Shown here piece after piece: positions 21,244 through 29,866 of a stretch of 64,000 nucleotides of DNA. Each line of letters begins with the position of its first letter. Within the stretch, counting starts at the first letter, position 1. The stretch is from Prorocentrum cordatum (taxonomy: Eukaryota; Sar; Dinophyceae; Prorocentrales; Prorocentraceae), in the NCBI GenBank assembly GCA_963575745.1, contig CAUYUJ010020259.1, forward strand, positions 659,088 to 723,087, given 5' to 3'. The notes beneath the pieces are model-generated. The model was not told where the DNA came from. It did no database searches and saw nothing but the letters and a program-made list of their open reading frames with translations. The translations under genes were made by a program, and so were the position numbers.

Positions 21244-22995
21244 CGAGCACCTGGCATTATAGCATCATCCTTCCCATGGACCGGCTCCTTTAGTCAGACT
21301 CCTGAGCAATCAGCGAGAGAGCTGCGGGAGCTGAGGAACATGATGGAGGAGATGACGTCTAGGATGCTAGCTATGCAGACAGCCCAGTCACAACAGCAGG
21401 GGTACCTGCCTGAAGAGGTAAGGCCGCCTATGGAAACGGGATATTTTGATCAGCTTATCCCGATGACGGCGCCTCAGCAGGGAAACCTGCATGATACTCC
21501 TCAGATGTCTCCCCAGAGTGGAGGCGAGGCTGAGATGTCACTGGACCCTGATCAGCTGCGTGAATTGCGTGTACGACATTTCCAGAATCAGATGGATAAT
21601 ACGCACGCAACATTTATGCTGGATGCCAACAATCCTGAAACTGATAGTCCGTCGCTAGACTTATCAGAATCCTCAGTGGCGTCAGCAGCAACAGCAGCCA
21701 GGGCCGTCAACATCACAGCGACGAACGAGGAGTTCGAGGAGTGGCTGAAGTACCGGGATCACATCACGAACGAGGGGCTGCAAGACATCGCCCTTCACTC
21801 GTACCTGACGCTGATAAGGCGCACGACCCGCGAGCAGTATAAGAGCATACATGATGAGTATGCCAACTGGCGGGAGGAGCGTGGCGATCACGCCCAGCAC
21901 GTGTCGTACTTCCAGTACATCGACCTGGCACGCATGGCCGAGAGCGAGTCGCATGCCAGTGTCACGCGGGGTAACCCGCCAGGGAGTGCGACTGTGCCGC
22001 GGGGAAACCCGCCTACCGACACAGCCGACACTTCAGAAACTGTGCACATCAAGCAGCCGAGTAAGACGTTCTTGGATGATGGTGGAAATTCCATACTCAT
22101 CGATGTCGGTTCGAAGATCAATATCATGGGCGAGAACACGAGCCGCAAGTTCGTCCAGGCTGCCGAGGCACATGGCCGTACTTGTACGTTCGAGCCCCGC
22201 TCTCGTTTGAATATCAACGGAGTGGGAGAAGGGTCGGCCCCAGCGGATACCGTAGGCACATTCAGTATTGCCTGCGAGTACCAGGGGTCGGCCCAACTCG
22301 ATTCATACAAGACGAACATTGTGTCAGGCTGTGGCAAGGACCTGCCAGCCATCCTAGGCCTCGATAGTATGCAGGACAAACGCACGATCATCGTGCTTGA
22401 ACGAGGCCAGGAGAAGCTGATATTCCCTGGTAAGGGGCAGGTCAAAATGGAGCTCCCAGAAGGCTCCAAAATCATGCCGACGACAAAGTTGCCGTCAGGG
22501 CATCTGTCGATCAGGTGTGATTGTTTTGGAGCTGCGGGGCAACCCGCCTCGAGCTCAAGCAGCACGTCCTTCCAGACAGTGCTGACAGGCGAGCCGACCC
22601 CGGCGCAGGAGCGCAAGCAATTGCAGGGAAACCTGCCCCAGGGGTTGATGGAGACGCTCGCCAAGGCCACCATGCGAGGCGACAACATCGACGATCTCGA
22701 GACGTTCGATTGTTTTGTTGCCAGGACACTGGCCCTGCATGGTGGTAGTGTACCCATGGGCGCTGTACAGTCCCGCCGTAAGATAGTGATGGGATACACT
22801 TATCGTGAATTTCATACGGTCAGCGACGCTAGGTCCAAAGGCGTGCTGAAACAGCTGATGGATCATCCATCGATGCTGACAGCATTTGCGGAGCAATCCG
22901 CCTCTGAGGCCACGGCGCGCTGCAGTGCTGAGCTCCAGCATCTGAGGGGGGCCCAGATGCTGGCAGATATTGTAGGCACATCTTCTTCATCTTGA
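21109..22995 (+). CDS. gag-pol continuation: RING C-half and aspartic protease
   Basis: Same frame as the upstream gag after TAA 21106. It carries the second half of the RING-H2 finger, then a Gln/Met-rich helical stretch. A retropepsin-like region follows, with I-L-I-D-V-G-S-K-I-N-I-M-G (Asp codon at 22102) and further on I-L-G-L-D-S-M. The active-site triplet is DVG rather than the usual DTG or DSG. Retropepsins cut the polyprotein as dimers. The frame ends at TGA 22993. Only 8 nt after it lies a 14-bp palindrome (23004-23017). GNRA hairpins occur at 21477, 21966, 21999, 22534 and 22623. Confidence 0.8.
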   Translation, partial: FQPRDSVYRLRCNHLFHEGCWNSNVVGHVTNQREGDPQQPPCAICRAPGIIASSFPWTGSFSQTPEQSARELRELRNMMEEMTSRMLAMQTAQSQQQGYLPEEVRPPMETGYFDQLIPMTAPQQGNLHDTPQMSPQSGGEAEMSLDPDQLRELRVRHFQNQMDNTHATFMLDANNPETDSPSLDLSESSVASAATAARAVNITATNEEFEEWLKYRDHITNEGLQDIALHSYLTLIRRTTREQYKSIHDEYANWREERGDHAQHVSYFQYIDLARMAESESHASVTRGNPPGSATVPRGNPPTDTADTSETVHIKQPSKTFLDDGGNSILIDVGSKINIMGENTSRKFVQAAEAHGRTCTFEPRSRLNINGVGEGSAPADTVGTFSIACEYQGSAQLDSYKTNIVSGCGKDLPAILGLDSMQDKRTIIVLERGQEKLIFPGKGQVKMELPEGSKIMPTTKLPSGHLSIRCDCFGAAGQPASSSSSTSFQTVLTGEPTPAQERKQLQGNLPQGLMETLAKATMRGDNIDDLETFDCFVARTLALHGGSVPMGAVQSRRKIVMGYTYREFHTVSDARSKGVLKQLMDHPSMLTAFAEQSASEATARCSAELQHLRGAQMLADIVGTSSSS

Positions 22996-23346
22996 AGATG
23001 GCAGGGCGACGTCGCCCCCTCGTCGTCTTGCCTGTTGGCTGAAAAGCCGGGGGGTAACAAGGACAGCGGGGTAACCTGCCTTAGTAAAAGGGCTTTTGTC
23101 ATTGAAGATGCGAGGGAGGCATGTGCCGACCTCCGCACACGAGGTTATATTTGTGATCGTATTTCCCACAACGAACTTATGACAAGCGTGGGCACAAACT
23201 ACCTAGGTGCGGTGATCAGTGGAGATTACACTCTCATATGGGTCAGTACTCCGAGTGACTGGTACGTAAGAACTCCAGGAAAGAGAGTGACCCCACATTG
23301 GTCACGTATCCAGAACCTGTTGATAAAAGCCAAGAAACTCCGCTGA
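22996..23346 (+). CDS. pol segment: N-terminal half of first methyltransferase-like module
   Basis: It continues the same frame after TGA 22993 and ends at TGA 23344. It carries L-I-W-V-S-T-P-S-D-W-Y-V-R-T-P-G-K-R and H-W-x-R-I-Q, whose natural continuation is found one frame away from 23343 on. The sequence at the junction (AAA CTC CGC TGA) is not a classical slippery heptamer, so a one-base lesion is the simplest explanation. Function is inferred only from resemblance to the second module downstream. Confidence 0.6.
   Translation, partial: RWQGDVAPSSSCLLAEKPGGNKDSGVTCLSKRAFVIEDAREACADLRTRGYICDRISHNELMTSVGTNYLGAVISGDYTLIWVSTPSDWYVRTPGKRVTPHWSRIQNLLIKAKKLR
23004..23017. repeat. 14-bp palindrome after TGA 22993
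   Basis: GGGCGACGTCGCCC is perfectly self-complementary and lies 8 nt 3' of the stop. The stop itself sits in CATCTT-G-AAGATG. It could form a small stem in the RNA; a role in readthrough is speculative. Confidence 0.6.
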
Positions 23347-24644
23347 AGATCATAATATTTGGTCCCCCAGGATATGTTTGGAAGTTATCTCCAGTACGCG
23401 ACACCCTGGAAGATCTAAAGTTGTCAGTGATGCGGATGCGTTTGTGTCATTTCGGTATTCGGTTCAATATGCAAGACAGTACACCAAGCGGTACCTATAT
23501 GCAGGTAGCATCATCAATACCGATCAGCTCGAAGCTGTGGGCATGTACCTGTAAGCAGGCAATACCACAACATGTGTTGGATTGGTACGGCCATACAGTA
23601 CGGCATGCTGAATGGCGAGCTCAGACACGTACTACACTCATCCGTCACTTGAATGACAACATCCTGGGGAGCACCACCACGCACGGAAACGTGCCTGTAT
23701 ACTTAAATACGTATACACGTACAGACCACAACACCCGTCACTACGTGACGACTAATAAGGGAGGACCAAAATGGTCTGAAGTCATCCGACGTGTAACAAT
23801 CAACCTGGATACCAATGCGGTTATTCAAGATATCTCAGTTACCGATCAACCAACAGGATATGATTGGCATGCACCATTACCTGCAGGGGTTGCCAACATC
23901 AGTACTCGGTTGTATTGGCAACCCGAGGAACCGGTCTTGCTCGGAAACGAGCCGACTCAATCACCACAGAAACATCGACGCGTCATCATAGATGACTGTT
24001 CTCTCCCCCTCCCGACTCTGGCGATTGACGCATGTACCCATTCAACCACGACAATGAGTACACAGACCGACGAACAAGACGAGCAAGCTTTACCCACTGA
24101 ATCGCGTATAAAGCAGAAGGAGAGGCTCAAAGCCGAAAAGGAAGCAGGCATCAAGCCTCGCCGCATTAAAAAGCACGTTGAAGACGGAAACGATGATTGC
24201 GGCGACGACTTGTCAGGACTCGGACAGGATCTTATGGCAACCTGGAGTACTGACGTCCCTGTTGAGCTGATAAGCTCCGACGAGGACGATGACCTGTTCC
24301 TTACCCTCCCCACATCTATGCCCGACACACACGATAGCATATACAGCATAGTTGCTACACTATGCTATGGTTATAACAACTGCGTGGACATGTTGGAGCT
24401 TTGTGGCGGTGAGGGTGGTATCTCAGAGCTTGCCTTCTCAAGGGGACTTTCGTCAGGCGGCAACCTGGACAAGACTACATACGTCGACCTGGGAGACCCC
24501 TCGGTGCAGCAGGTTATAGATCATTACTTTGCTATATGCTGCGTACGAGTTGCTATACTGCAGCCCAGCTGCCGCACCACAGGACCACCATCCTACTACA
24601 ACTACAAAGTCAATTACAACACTTGGGAACAGCACCATAAATAA
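23298..24644 (+). CDS. pol segment: methyltransferase-like modules 1 (C-half) and 2 (N-half)
   Basis: Real continuity starts near 23343 (L-K-I-I-I-F-G-P-P-G-Y-x-W-K, then R-L-C-H-F-G-I-R and P-S-G-T-Y). After a charged linker a second module begins with L-E-L-C-G-G-E-G-G-I-S, which resembles the SAM-binding motif I of methyltransferases. V-D-L-G-D-P and I-L-Q-P-S-C-R-T-T-G-P follow, the latter loosely like a motif IV. The frame stops at TAA 24642, in mid-domain. Such modules between protease and integrase are not part of standard copia elements. The enzymatic identity is an inference; a degenerate or structural role is possible. Confidence 0.65.
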   Translation: MVTYPEPVDKSQETPLKIIIFGPPGYVWKLSPVRDTLEDLKLSVMRMRLCHFGIRFNMQDSTPSGTYMQVASSIPISSKLWACTCKQAIPQHVLDWYGHTVRHAEWRAQTRTTLIRHLNDNILGSTTTHGNVPVYLNTYTRTDHNTRHYVTTNKGGPKWSEVIRRVTINLDTNAVIQDISVTDQPTGYDWHAPLPAGVANISTRLYWQPEEPVLLGNEPTQSPQKHRRVIIDDCSLPLPTLAIDACTHSTTTMSTQTDEQDEQALPTESRIKQKERLKAEKEAGIKPRRIKKHVEDGNDDCGDDLSGLGQDLMATWSTDVPVELISSDEDDDLFLTLPTSMPDTHDSIYSIVATLCYGYNNCVDMLELCGGEGGISELAFSRGLSSGGNLDKTTYVDLGDPSVQQVIDHYFAICCVRVAILQPSCRTTGPPSYYNYKVNYNTWEQHHK

Positions 24645-27140
24645 GACTTACCACACATAACTTACTGTGGTAAAATTGCTGTAACCCAAGATGACGCTCG
24701 GAGGTGGTTTATACGCGAACAACCTACAGGAACATGGGTAGATGACATTTCTCAATGGAAGAAGCTTGCCAACCGACCACACATTACAACCGTGCGCATT
24801 GACCAATGCGCTACGGGACTTAAAGACACGACTGGTGACTATATTAAGAAGCCGACAAATATCACCAGCAACGACGAGACAATTCTTAAACCCTTTGAGC
24901 GACTCAAGTGTAACGGTCAGCATGTGCACGCACAACCGTGCAACACCGAGCTTTCACTGGCACAAAAATACACCCGACGACTGCAGTCTGCCTTCGTGGA
25001 AGCTGTATATCTGGCGAAAGCCATTGACACCACGCGCGGAAACGCGCCTATAAGTACCGCACATGCTTATCCTACAGACCTTCCCGATCAAGCTGAACCA
25101 GGCGAAGGTATGAGACGCATCGGTGATCGTATCATCCCAAAGGTGGCTACTTGCCCGGCATGCATCGACAATGTCCGAAAGGACAGTCCGAGCCATAACA
25201 GAGACCCTACGCAGTGTAAATATCATGATTCCATCTCTGTATATTGGCCATGTCCAGCATGTCAGAGGGATCTTACGAGAAGCAAGGGTGTTAAGAACCA
25301 CCTCGATACCGAACCTGGTAAATGTCGTTTTGCTGAACCATTTAAACTACCAGACGACCACGACCCCGAAGGCAAAACCGTGCCAGCTTGGTGGAAACCC
25401 TTACCTAAACCTGGTGAGGGCCAAGCTTCAGCTTCAGGTGGCCGTCAAGGCGCACACGCCAGGCCACCACGACCACGATCCTTCGGCAACGTCGATCCGA
25501 CATCTGGTGCCAGCAGCTACGACATGCTACGAGACGCCCCCGAGCGTGGAAACACGCCTTCTGCGTCTTCTAGCGAAGTGCCACAGGTAGCGGCCCGCCG
25601 CGGCCGTCTACAAGGCGTACCACCACCTCCAGACGCAGTTAACACAGGGGACCAACTACGGAGAGCTACAAGGAACCCTCTTGCCTCCACCGGCTCTGGG
25701 GCTCCACGACTACCCGACTGGACGAGATTCGACATCCAACACAGTCTACAGAGTCTCCGTAGTCACGAACCTCATGTCGTGAAAAAGGAACTCCGAAAAC
25801 TGCATCTGCGATGGCATCATGCGAAGGAGCCAAAGATGAGGCTAATCCTCGAAAAGGTGGGGCTTGATAACGTTCGACTGAACATGATCAAGGAAGTTTG
25901 CGATACCTGTCGGGAATGCAGAGCATGGGAACGTCCAGGAAACTCAACACTACCATCGGTGAGCCTTCCTGGTAACTGGCTCGATGAAGGGGAAATGGAC
26001 CTCATGTTTTACAAGAAACGGACCATATTTCATATTATGGATCGTTGTATTCGCCTGGCAGCAGGCCTAGACATTTCCGACAGAGAACGTGACACTATCA
26101 TCGACGCCTACCACTACTGCTGGATTGCCTATCACGGACCCTTCAAAGTTTTATACTCAGACGGAGAAGGCGCCCTGAATAACGATGCCGCTAAAACCAT
26201 GATGGCCAATAAGGGCACGGAACTTCGTATCCGAGCACCTGGCCAACGCGCGACTTCAATTGAGTCACGAAACGGCATTCTTAGAGGCGTCCTCCACATG
26301 ATTGAGGAAGAATTGAATAGACACAACATCCCTGTTGTATTCACTAGAGTACTGGCGGAAGGCATCTTCGTTACTAATGCGTTTACGTTTTACAACGGAG
26401 TATCGCCATATCAGGCACACACAGGACGTCAGCCTTCTTTCCTCCCTGATCTCGATACCCTTGACTTTCCCAAGGGACCCGAGACTTCAGGACACGAGCG
26501 AGAACGTCGTGTAAGGGAAGTCAGCCTAGAAGCCATAACTCAGGCTACTGCTGTGGCCAAGACAAATCGGGCTCTTAGGGCTAAGACGACTCCTGATGGT
26601 GCTCGCCTCTACTCATCAGGGGATTTGGTCGATTACCACCAACCTACTGCCACCGAGGACGACCATGGAGGCTGGAATGGCCCATTCCCGGTGATCCGAA
26701 ATGTGCCTGCAAGAGGACATATTGTTGTCAAGGCAGGATCTCGTGAGGTAATTGTGATGTATCCTGATGCTCGTCACACACTATACATCGAATGTCTCCT
26801 CACACGGGAACTTGGCATGGATAATATGGCCATGCAAGCCGTCCTTGCTTATGTGGCACACCTCAGCGCAGGGAAACCTGCCAAAGTTTTCGGTTATATC
26901 CCCGATTACAAGGGAAACCTTAATCTGTCAGACGACAGCAAGTTTCACCCGCGCGTACACTTAGCACTACAGTATCTCGTACGAAATTACTTCCGAGTAG
27001 AACATGTAGTAGCAGTTCGATTGGCTAAGAGTCTGTCAAGCCTACCTGCAGTAAAGTACGCCACCGGGTCTACGCTGATCCACTATGACAACGACATCAG
27101 CCCGGCGTTCCACTATTACGAATGTGTGGGCACCGGCTGA
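24645..27140 (+). CDS. pol segment: methyltransferase-like C-half, zinc-binding region and integrase
   Basis: Same frame after TAA 24642. It opens with the missing half of module 2 (I-D-Q-C-A-T-G-L-K and K-K-P-T-x-I-T-S-N). A Cys/His-rich stretch with two C-P-A-C pairs follows (about 25156-25330). Next is integrase: an HHCC-type zinc finger (about 25801-25925), then catalytic Asp at 25998, Asp at 26160 and Glu at 26262. The D-D spacing is 54 residues and D-E is 34 (D-x33-E). The typical post-core Y-N-G-V-S-P-Y motif and a beta-rich C-terminal part follow. Integrase inserts the cDNA and leaves 5-bp duplications, as seen here. It ends at TGA 27138. Confidence 0.9.
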   Translation, partial: DLPHITYCGKIAVTQDDARRWFIREQPTGTWVDDISQWKKLANRPHITTVRIDQCATGLKDTTGDYIKKPTNITSNDETILKPFERLKCNGQHVHAQPCNTELSLAQKYTRRLQSAFVEAVYLAKAIDTTRGNAPISTAHAYPTDLPDQAEPGEGMRRIGDRIIPKVATCPACIDNVRKDSPSHNRDPTQCKYHDSISVYWPCPACQRDLTRSKGVKNHLDTEPGKCRFAEPFKLPDDHDPEGKTVPAWWKPLPKPGEGQASASGGRQGAHARPPRPRSFGNVDPTSGASSYDMLRDAPERGNTPSASSSEVPQVAARRGRLQGVPPPPDAVNTGDQLRRATRNPLASTGSGAPRLPDWTRFDIQHSLQSLRSHEPHVVKKELRKLHLRWHHAKEPKMRLILEKVGLDNVRLNMIKEVCDTCRECRAWERPGNSTLPSVSLPGNWLDEGEMDLMFYKKRTIFHIMDRCIRLAAGLDISDRERDTIIDAYHYCWIAYHGPFKVLYSDGEGALNNDAAKTMMANKGTELRIRAPGQRATSIESRNGILRGVLHMIEEELNRHNIPVVFTRVLAEGIFVTNAFTFYNGVSPYQAHTGRQPSFLPDLDTLDFPKGPETSGHERERRVREVSLEAITQATAVAKTNRALRAKTTPDGARLYSSGDLVDYHQPTATEDDHGGWNGPFPVIRNVPARGHIVVKAGSREVIVMYPDARHTLYIECLLTRELGMDNMAMQAVLAYVAHLSAGKPAKVFGYIPDYKGNLNLSDDSKFHPRVHLALQYLVRNYFRVEHVVAVRLAKSLSSLPAVKYATGSTLIHYDNDISPAFHYYECVGTG

Positions 27141-27878
27141 AACATTTCGCAGATCACTGGTAGCACTCACTCCAGACTTATTCAATGCTTGACTTCACGT
27201 GTCCCTTCCTTAGGATTTCACGACGATTTGGCTAAATATCAGCATCCAAGCAACACGTCTGGAGAACACGAGTCGCCTGGAAACAGGCCTTCTCCAGACA
27301 CACCAGATGCTTCATCGCCGAGTGAAGGCCGTCTGTCGACAATCTATGAGGAAAATGAGGAACACAATATCGAAGCTATGATGCTGGAAGAGTGGTACGA
27401 CGAGCTACGTATGGACCTTCATCCTACGACGATTACTGATGATTATCTTTATTGCGTCCCAACAACTATGCTGCCCGACCAATGTGTTTTGGTTTCAGCA
27501 TTTGTGGACGAAGATGATATTATATCATCAGATATGCTCGGAGACGAGCCGAAATCAAGTGAATCCTGTCTAGTCTCTCTTTGTTCAACCACAACCGACG
27601 AGAGCTACTCCCTTGACAGTGATGAATATGGTCCTTACGTTGAATTATGTTTTACATCGGAAATGTCAAAAATAGTGCTGGATCAGACTCAACTTGCACA
27701 GCTCGATACCGATATGGTCGCAACGATGAGAGTATATGTATCCTCTGCTGCTAAACGTGCTGTGGTTGTCAAAGAAGATGATCTACTGACCAAAGCCGAC
27801 ATAGCAGCACATCCAAAGGAGGTTAGTGAAGCTTTGTATACTGAGCTCAAAATCTGGATTGATAAGTCGATGCTTTGA
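27141..27878 (+). CDS. pol segment: linker and N-terminal edge of reverse transcriptase
   Basis: Continues in frame after TGA 27138. It is acidic and Ser-rich, with the last residues (E-L-K-I-W-I-D-K-S-M-L) leading into the RT fold. It ends at TGA 27876. The RT sequence continues in the +1 frame from GAG at 27877. GNRA hairpins lie at 27275 and 27536. Confidence 0.75.
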   Translation, partial: NISQITGSTHSRLIQCLTSRVPSLGFHDDLAKYQHPSNTSGEHESPGNRPSPDTPDASSPSEGRLSTIYEENEEHNIEAMMLEEWYDELRMDLHPTTITDDYLYCVPTTMLPDQCVLVSAFVDEDDIISSDMLGDEPKSSESCLVSLCSTTTDESYSLDSDEYGPYVELCFTSEMSKIVLDQTQLAQLDTDMVATMRVYVSSAAKRAVVVKEDDLLTKADIAAHPKEVSEALYTELKIWIDKSML

Positions 27879-29499
27879 GATGTATGATTTATCCAAAGCT
27901 TCCAACATCATGACATCCAGATATGTATACAAGTGGAAGTTTGTAAAGATGGGTACCGAGAACGTTAAAACCATTCGTCTCAGACTGGCCCTTCGTGGAT
28001 TCATGGATACTGAGGCTTTTGATGTGGAAACATTCTCGGGAACCGCCCGAAGGCAGTCCCAACGACTCCTGGCAAGTGAAGCGGCATGCCATCCAGAGTG
28101 GATCTTAGCATCCATGGATATCGATAAGGCGTTCCTCAAGGGTTTGACCTATGAGGAACTTGCCCATGCCACCGGCGAGGAAACTCGCATGGTTTGCTTT
28201 ACTCTTCCACCAGGAAGTGCTCAGGTACTTCGTACATTACCCGGTTTCTCATCTTACGACGAAAGTCGACGCTGTCTTAGATGCCTCAAACCAGGAACGG
28301 GTACAAAGGACGCTCCAAGAGCGTTATCTCTCAAACTTCGTACGACCACACGAGCTATAGGACTTACACCGACCAGCTACGATCCTGAATTCGAATTCAG
28401 CCAAGACCTTCTAACGGCAAAACATGTCGATGATATTAACATGGCAGGTCTAGAGAAACATATAGACGACTATGTACAACGCGTCGAAAAGGTGTTTGGC
28501 AAATGCAAGCTCAACAAGCACACATATACGATCTGCGCCGTTCGCTACACTAAGAATGACCAAGGAGATGTGATCATGGACCAGGACGAGTATATCAAAC
28601 AACTACGTCCTATCACACACCCAGAACTTACAGGAGCGGCGGCCGATGCCAAAGCCACGGAACTTATTACCGACATGTTCGTCAGCCTGCGAGGAGCCCT
28701 CGCCTATGCGCTTCTTACCCAAATCTGGCTCATGGTATACGTGGTCTCTCTTCAGAAAATTCAGGAGCCCACCAATCTGCAAGTCAGACGTCTGAATGCT
28801 GTGGCGCGAAGGCTGATCAGCAGCCCGAAACGCATCACCTTCCCTCGGATGAAGCCGACGAATGAAGTTGACATCCATAGCGATTCGGGGTATCGGAAGC
28901 TTACCGGGGAGGAGGATGACGAGACCAAGGGCTACGGCATACGCGGGGCCAATGTACTACGGCGAGGAAACTCGCCTCAAGGCAAGTCCGTCGTTCACCT
29001 CTGTGACGGACTATGCAAATCACACCGATTACAGGTGAGGTCCAGTTATGCTGCGGAGGCACTTGCAGCTGCACATAACCTTGATGAGTGTTACCCTACG
29101 CTCATTACTCTCCACGAGCTTAAGGCAGGAGCTTTGACTCCACGACAACTACGAGACATGCGTGAAGTTGGAGGCCTAGCCATCAAAGTCTCTCTTACCA
29201 TAGACGCCGAGTCCGTCTACAAATCTTTATCAAGCAGGGATCTCAAGATACCTACAGAACGGACTCTGCTTGGACATATCAGTTGGATACGTGAGCTCAT
29301 GGATATAGGTATAGTACATAACGTGCAATGGTGTGATACTAGGGATATGACCGCAGATGGGCATACAAAGGGAAGCATCGATCGGGAGCTGCTTCTGGAA
29401 GTGATGTCAGGCACTCAGTCATTTAAGTATGACGTGAAGCAATTTGTTCCCTTTCGGGGTCCCGAGGACAGAGACAAACCTAAGTCTAATCAATTTTAG
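27826..29499 (+). CDS. reverse transcriptase and RNase H
   Basis: True continuity starts at about 27877. RT motifs: R-Y-V-Y-K-W-K, then S-M-D-I-D-K-A-F-L-K-G with the catalytic Asp at 28117, and H-V-D-D at 28423-28434 in place of the usual Y-V-D-D. RNase H residues: H-S-D-S-G-Y-R-K, S-S-Y-A-A-E-A-L, T-I-D-A-E-S and M-T-A-D-G-H-T-K-G, giving the acidic catalytic set. It ends at TAG 29497. Together these convert the RNA into double-stranded DNA in the particle. Hairpins at 28175 and 28962 are in different codon phases. Confidence 0.93.
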   Translation: MKLCILSSKSGLISRCFEMYDLSKASNIMTSRYVYKWKFVKMGTENVKTIRLRLALRGFMDTEAFDVETFSGTARRQSQRLLASEAACHPEWILASMDIDKAFLKGLTYEELAHATGEETRMVCFTLPPGSAQVLRTLPGFSSYDESRRCLRCLKPGTGTKDAPRALSLKLRTTTRAIGLTPTSYDPEFEFSQDLLTAKHVDDINMAGLEKHIDDYVQRVEKVFGKCKLNKHTYTICAVRYTKNDQGDVIMDQDEYIKQLRPITHPELTGAAADAKATELITDMFVSLRGALAYALLTQIWLMVYVVSLQKIQEPTNLQVRRLNAVARRLISSPKRITFPRMKPTNEVDIHSDSGYRKLTGEEDDETKGYGIRGANVLRRGNSPQGKSVVHLCDGLCKSHRLQVRSSYAAEALAAAHNLDECYPTLITLHELKAGALTPRQLRDMREVGGLAIKVSLTIDAESVYKSLSSRDLKIPTERTLLGHISWIRELMDIGIVHNVQWCDTRDMTADGHTKGSIDRELLLEVMSGTQSFKYDVKQFVPFRGPEDRDKPKSNQF

Positions 29500-29866
29500 T
29501 CTGTCCTTGTTGCCCTCGCGGTCCAATTTGCCAGCACGGGCGCCTACTATAAAGGCGCCCCTCTAGTTGCTCGGAAACGAGCCTTATATTTCACGCCTGG
29601 CAACGAGCCGGCTTCGTACAACTCAGGCTCTTTGCCTTAATACACATTTGCTTGGTGAGGTATGGCCTGTTTGGCTTACCTCTAGCTGAGCCGATAGCCC
29701 TTCATTGTTTGAAGGGGCTGTCTTGTATTTGCGTGAAATGCTTTGCGAGGAAACTCGCCTTGCAGTCTGGTGTTAGGCCAGACTGTACGCACTGTTTTCC
29801 TTTTTTGCAAGCAGTCGTGCGCGCGACCGTTGCGTGCGACTATGCTCTCCGTCTCCTCCCCTCCCG
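29500..29866 (+). other. 3' untranslated region of the element
   Basis: Holds an 8-bp GC-rich hairpin (29538-29560, loop ACTATAA), GNRA hairpins at 29569 and 29745 and an eroded one at 29595. A 10-bp hairpin with a 7-nt loop lies at 29761-29787. The sequence just before the 3' LTR is a pyrimidine tract (about 29845-29866), not the polypurine tract expected on the coding strand. Confidence 0.75.

Larger units (their letters stand above)
14625..29758 (+). repeat. dispersed family of GNRA-tetraloop hairpins, 36 copies
   Basis: Consensus GC-NN-G, loop GNRA, C-N'N'-GC, usually followed by C. Starts (14 nt each; 14663 has a 6-bp stem): 14625, 14663, 15498, 15581, 16047, 16374, 16521, 17013, 17088, 17304, 17787, 18015, 18591, 19279, 19815, 20076, 20316, 20494, 20904, 21477, 21966, 21999, 22534, 22623, 23066, 23681, 23939, 25034, 25544, 26868, 27275, 27536, 28175, 28962, 29569, 29745. 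Loops are GAAA, GCAA, GAGA or GTAA. The middle base pairs take at least ten different Watson-Crick combinations; 15498 and 23066 use a G-U pair. Eroded copies: 17585, 18672 (loop GAAC), 21396 (loop GGTA), 25966, 26910 (4-bp stem), 29595. The copies at 29569 and 29745 are non-coding. Confidence 0.93.
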
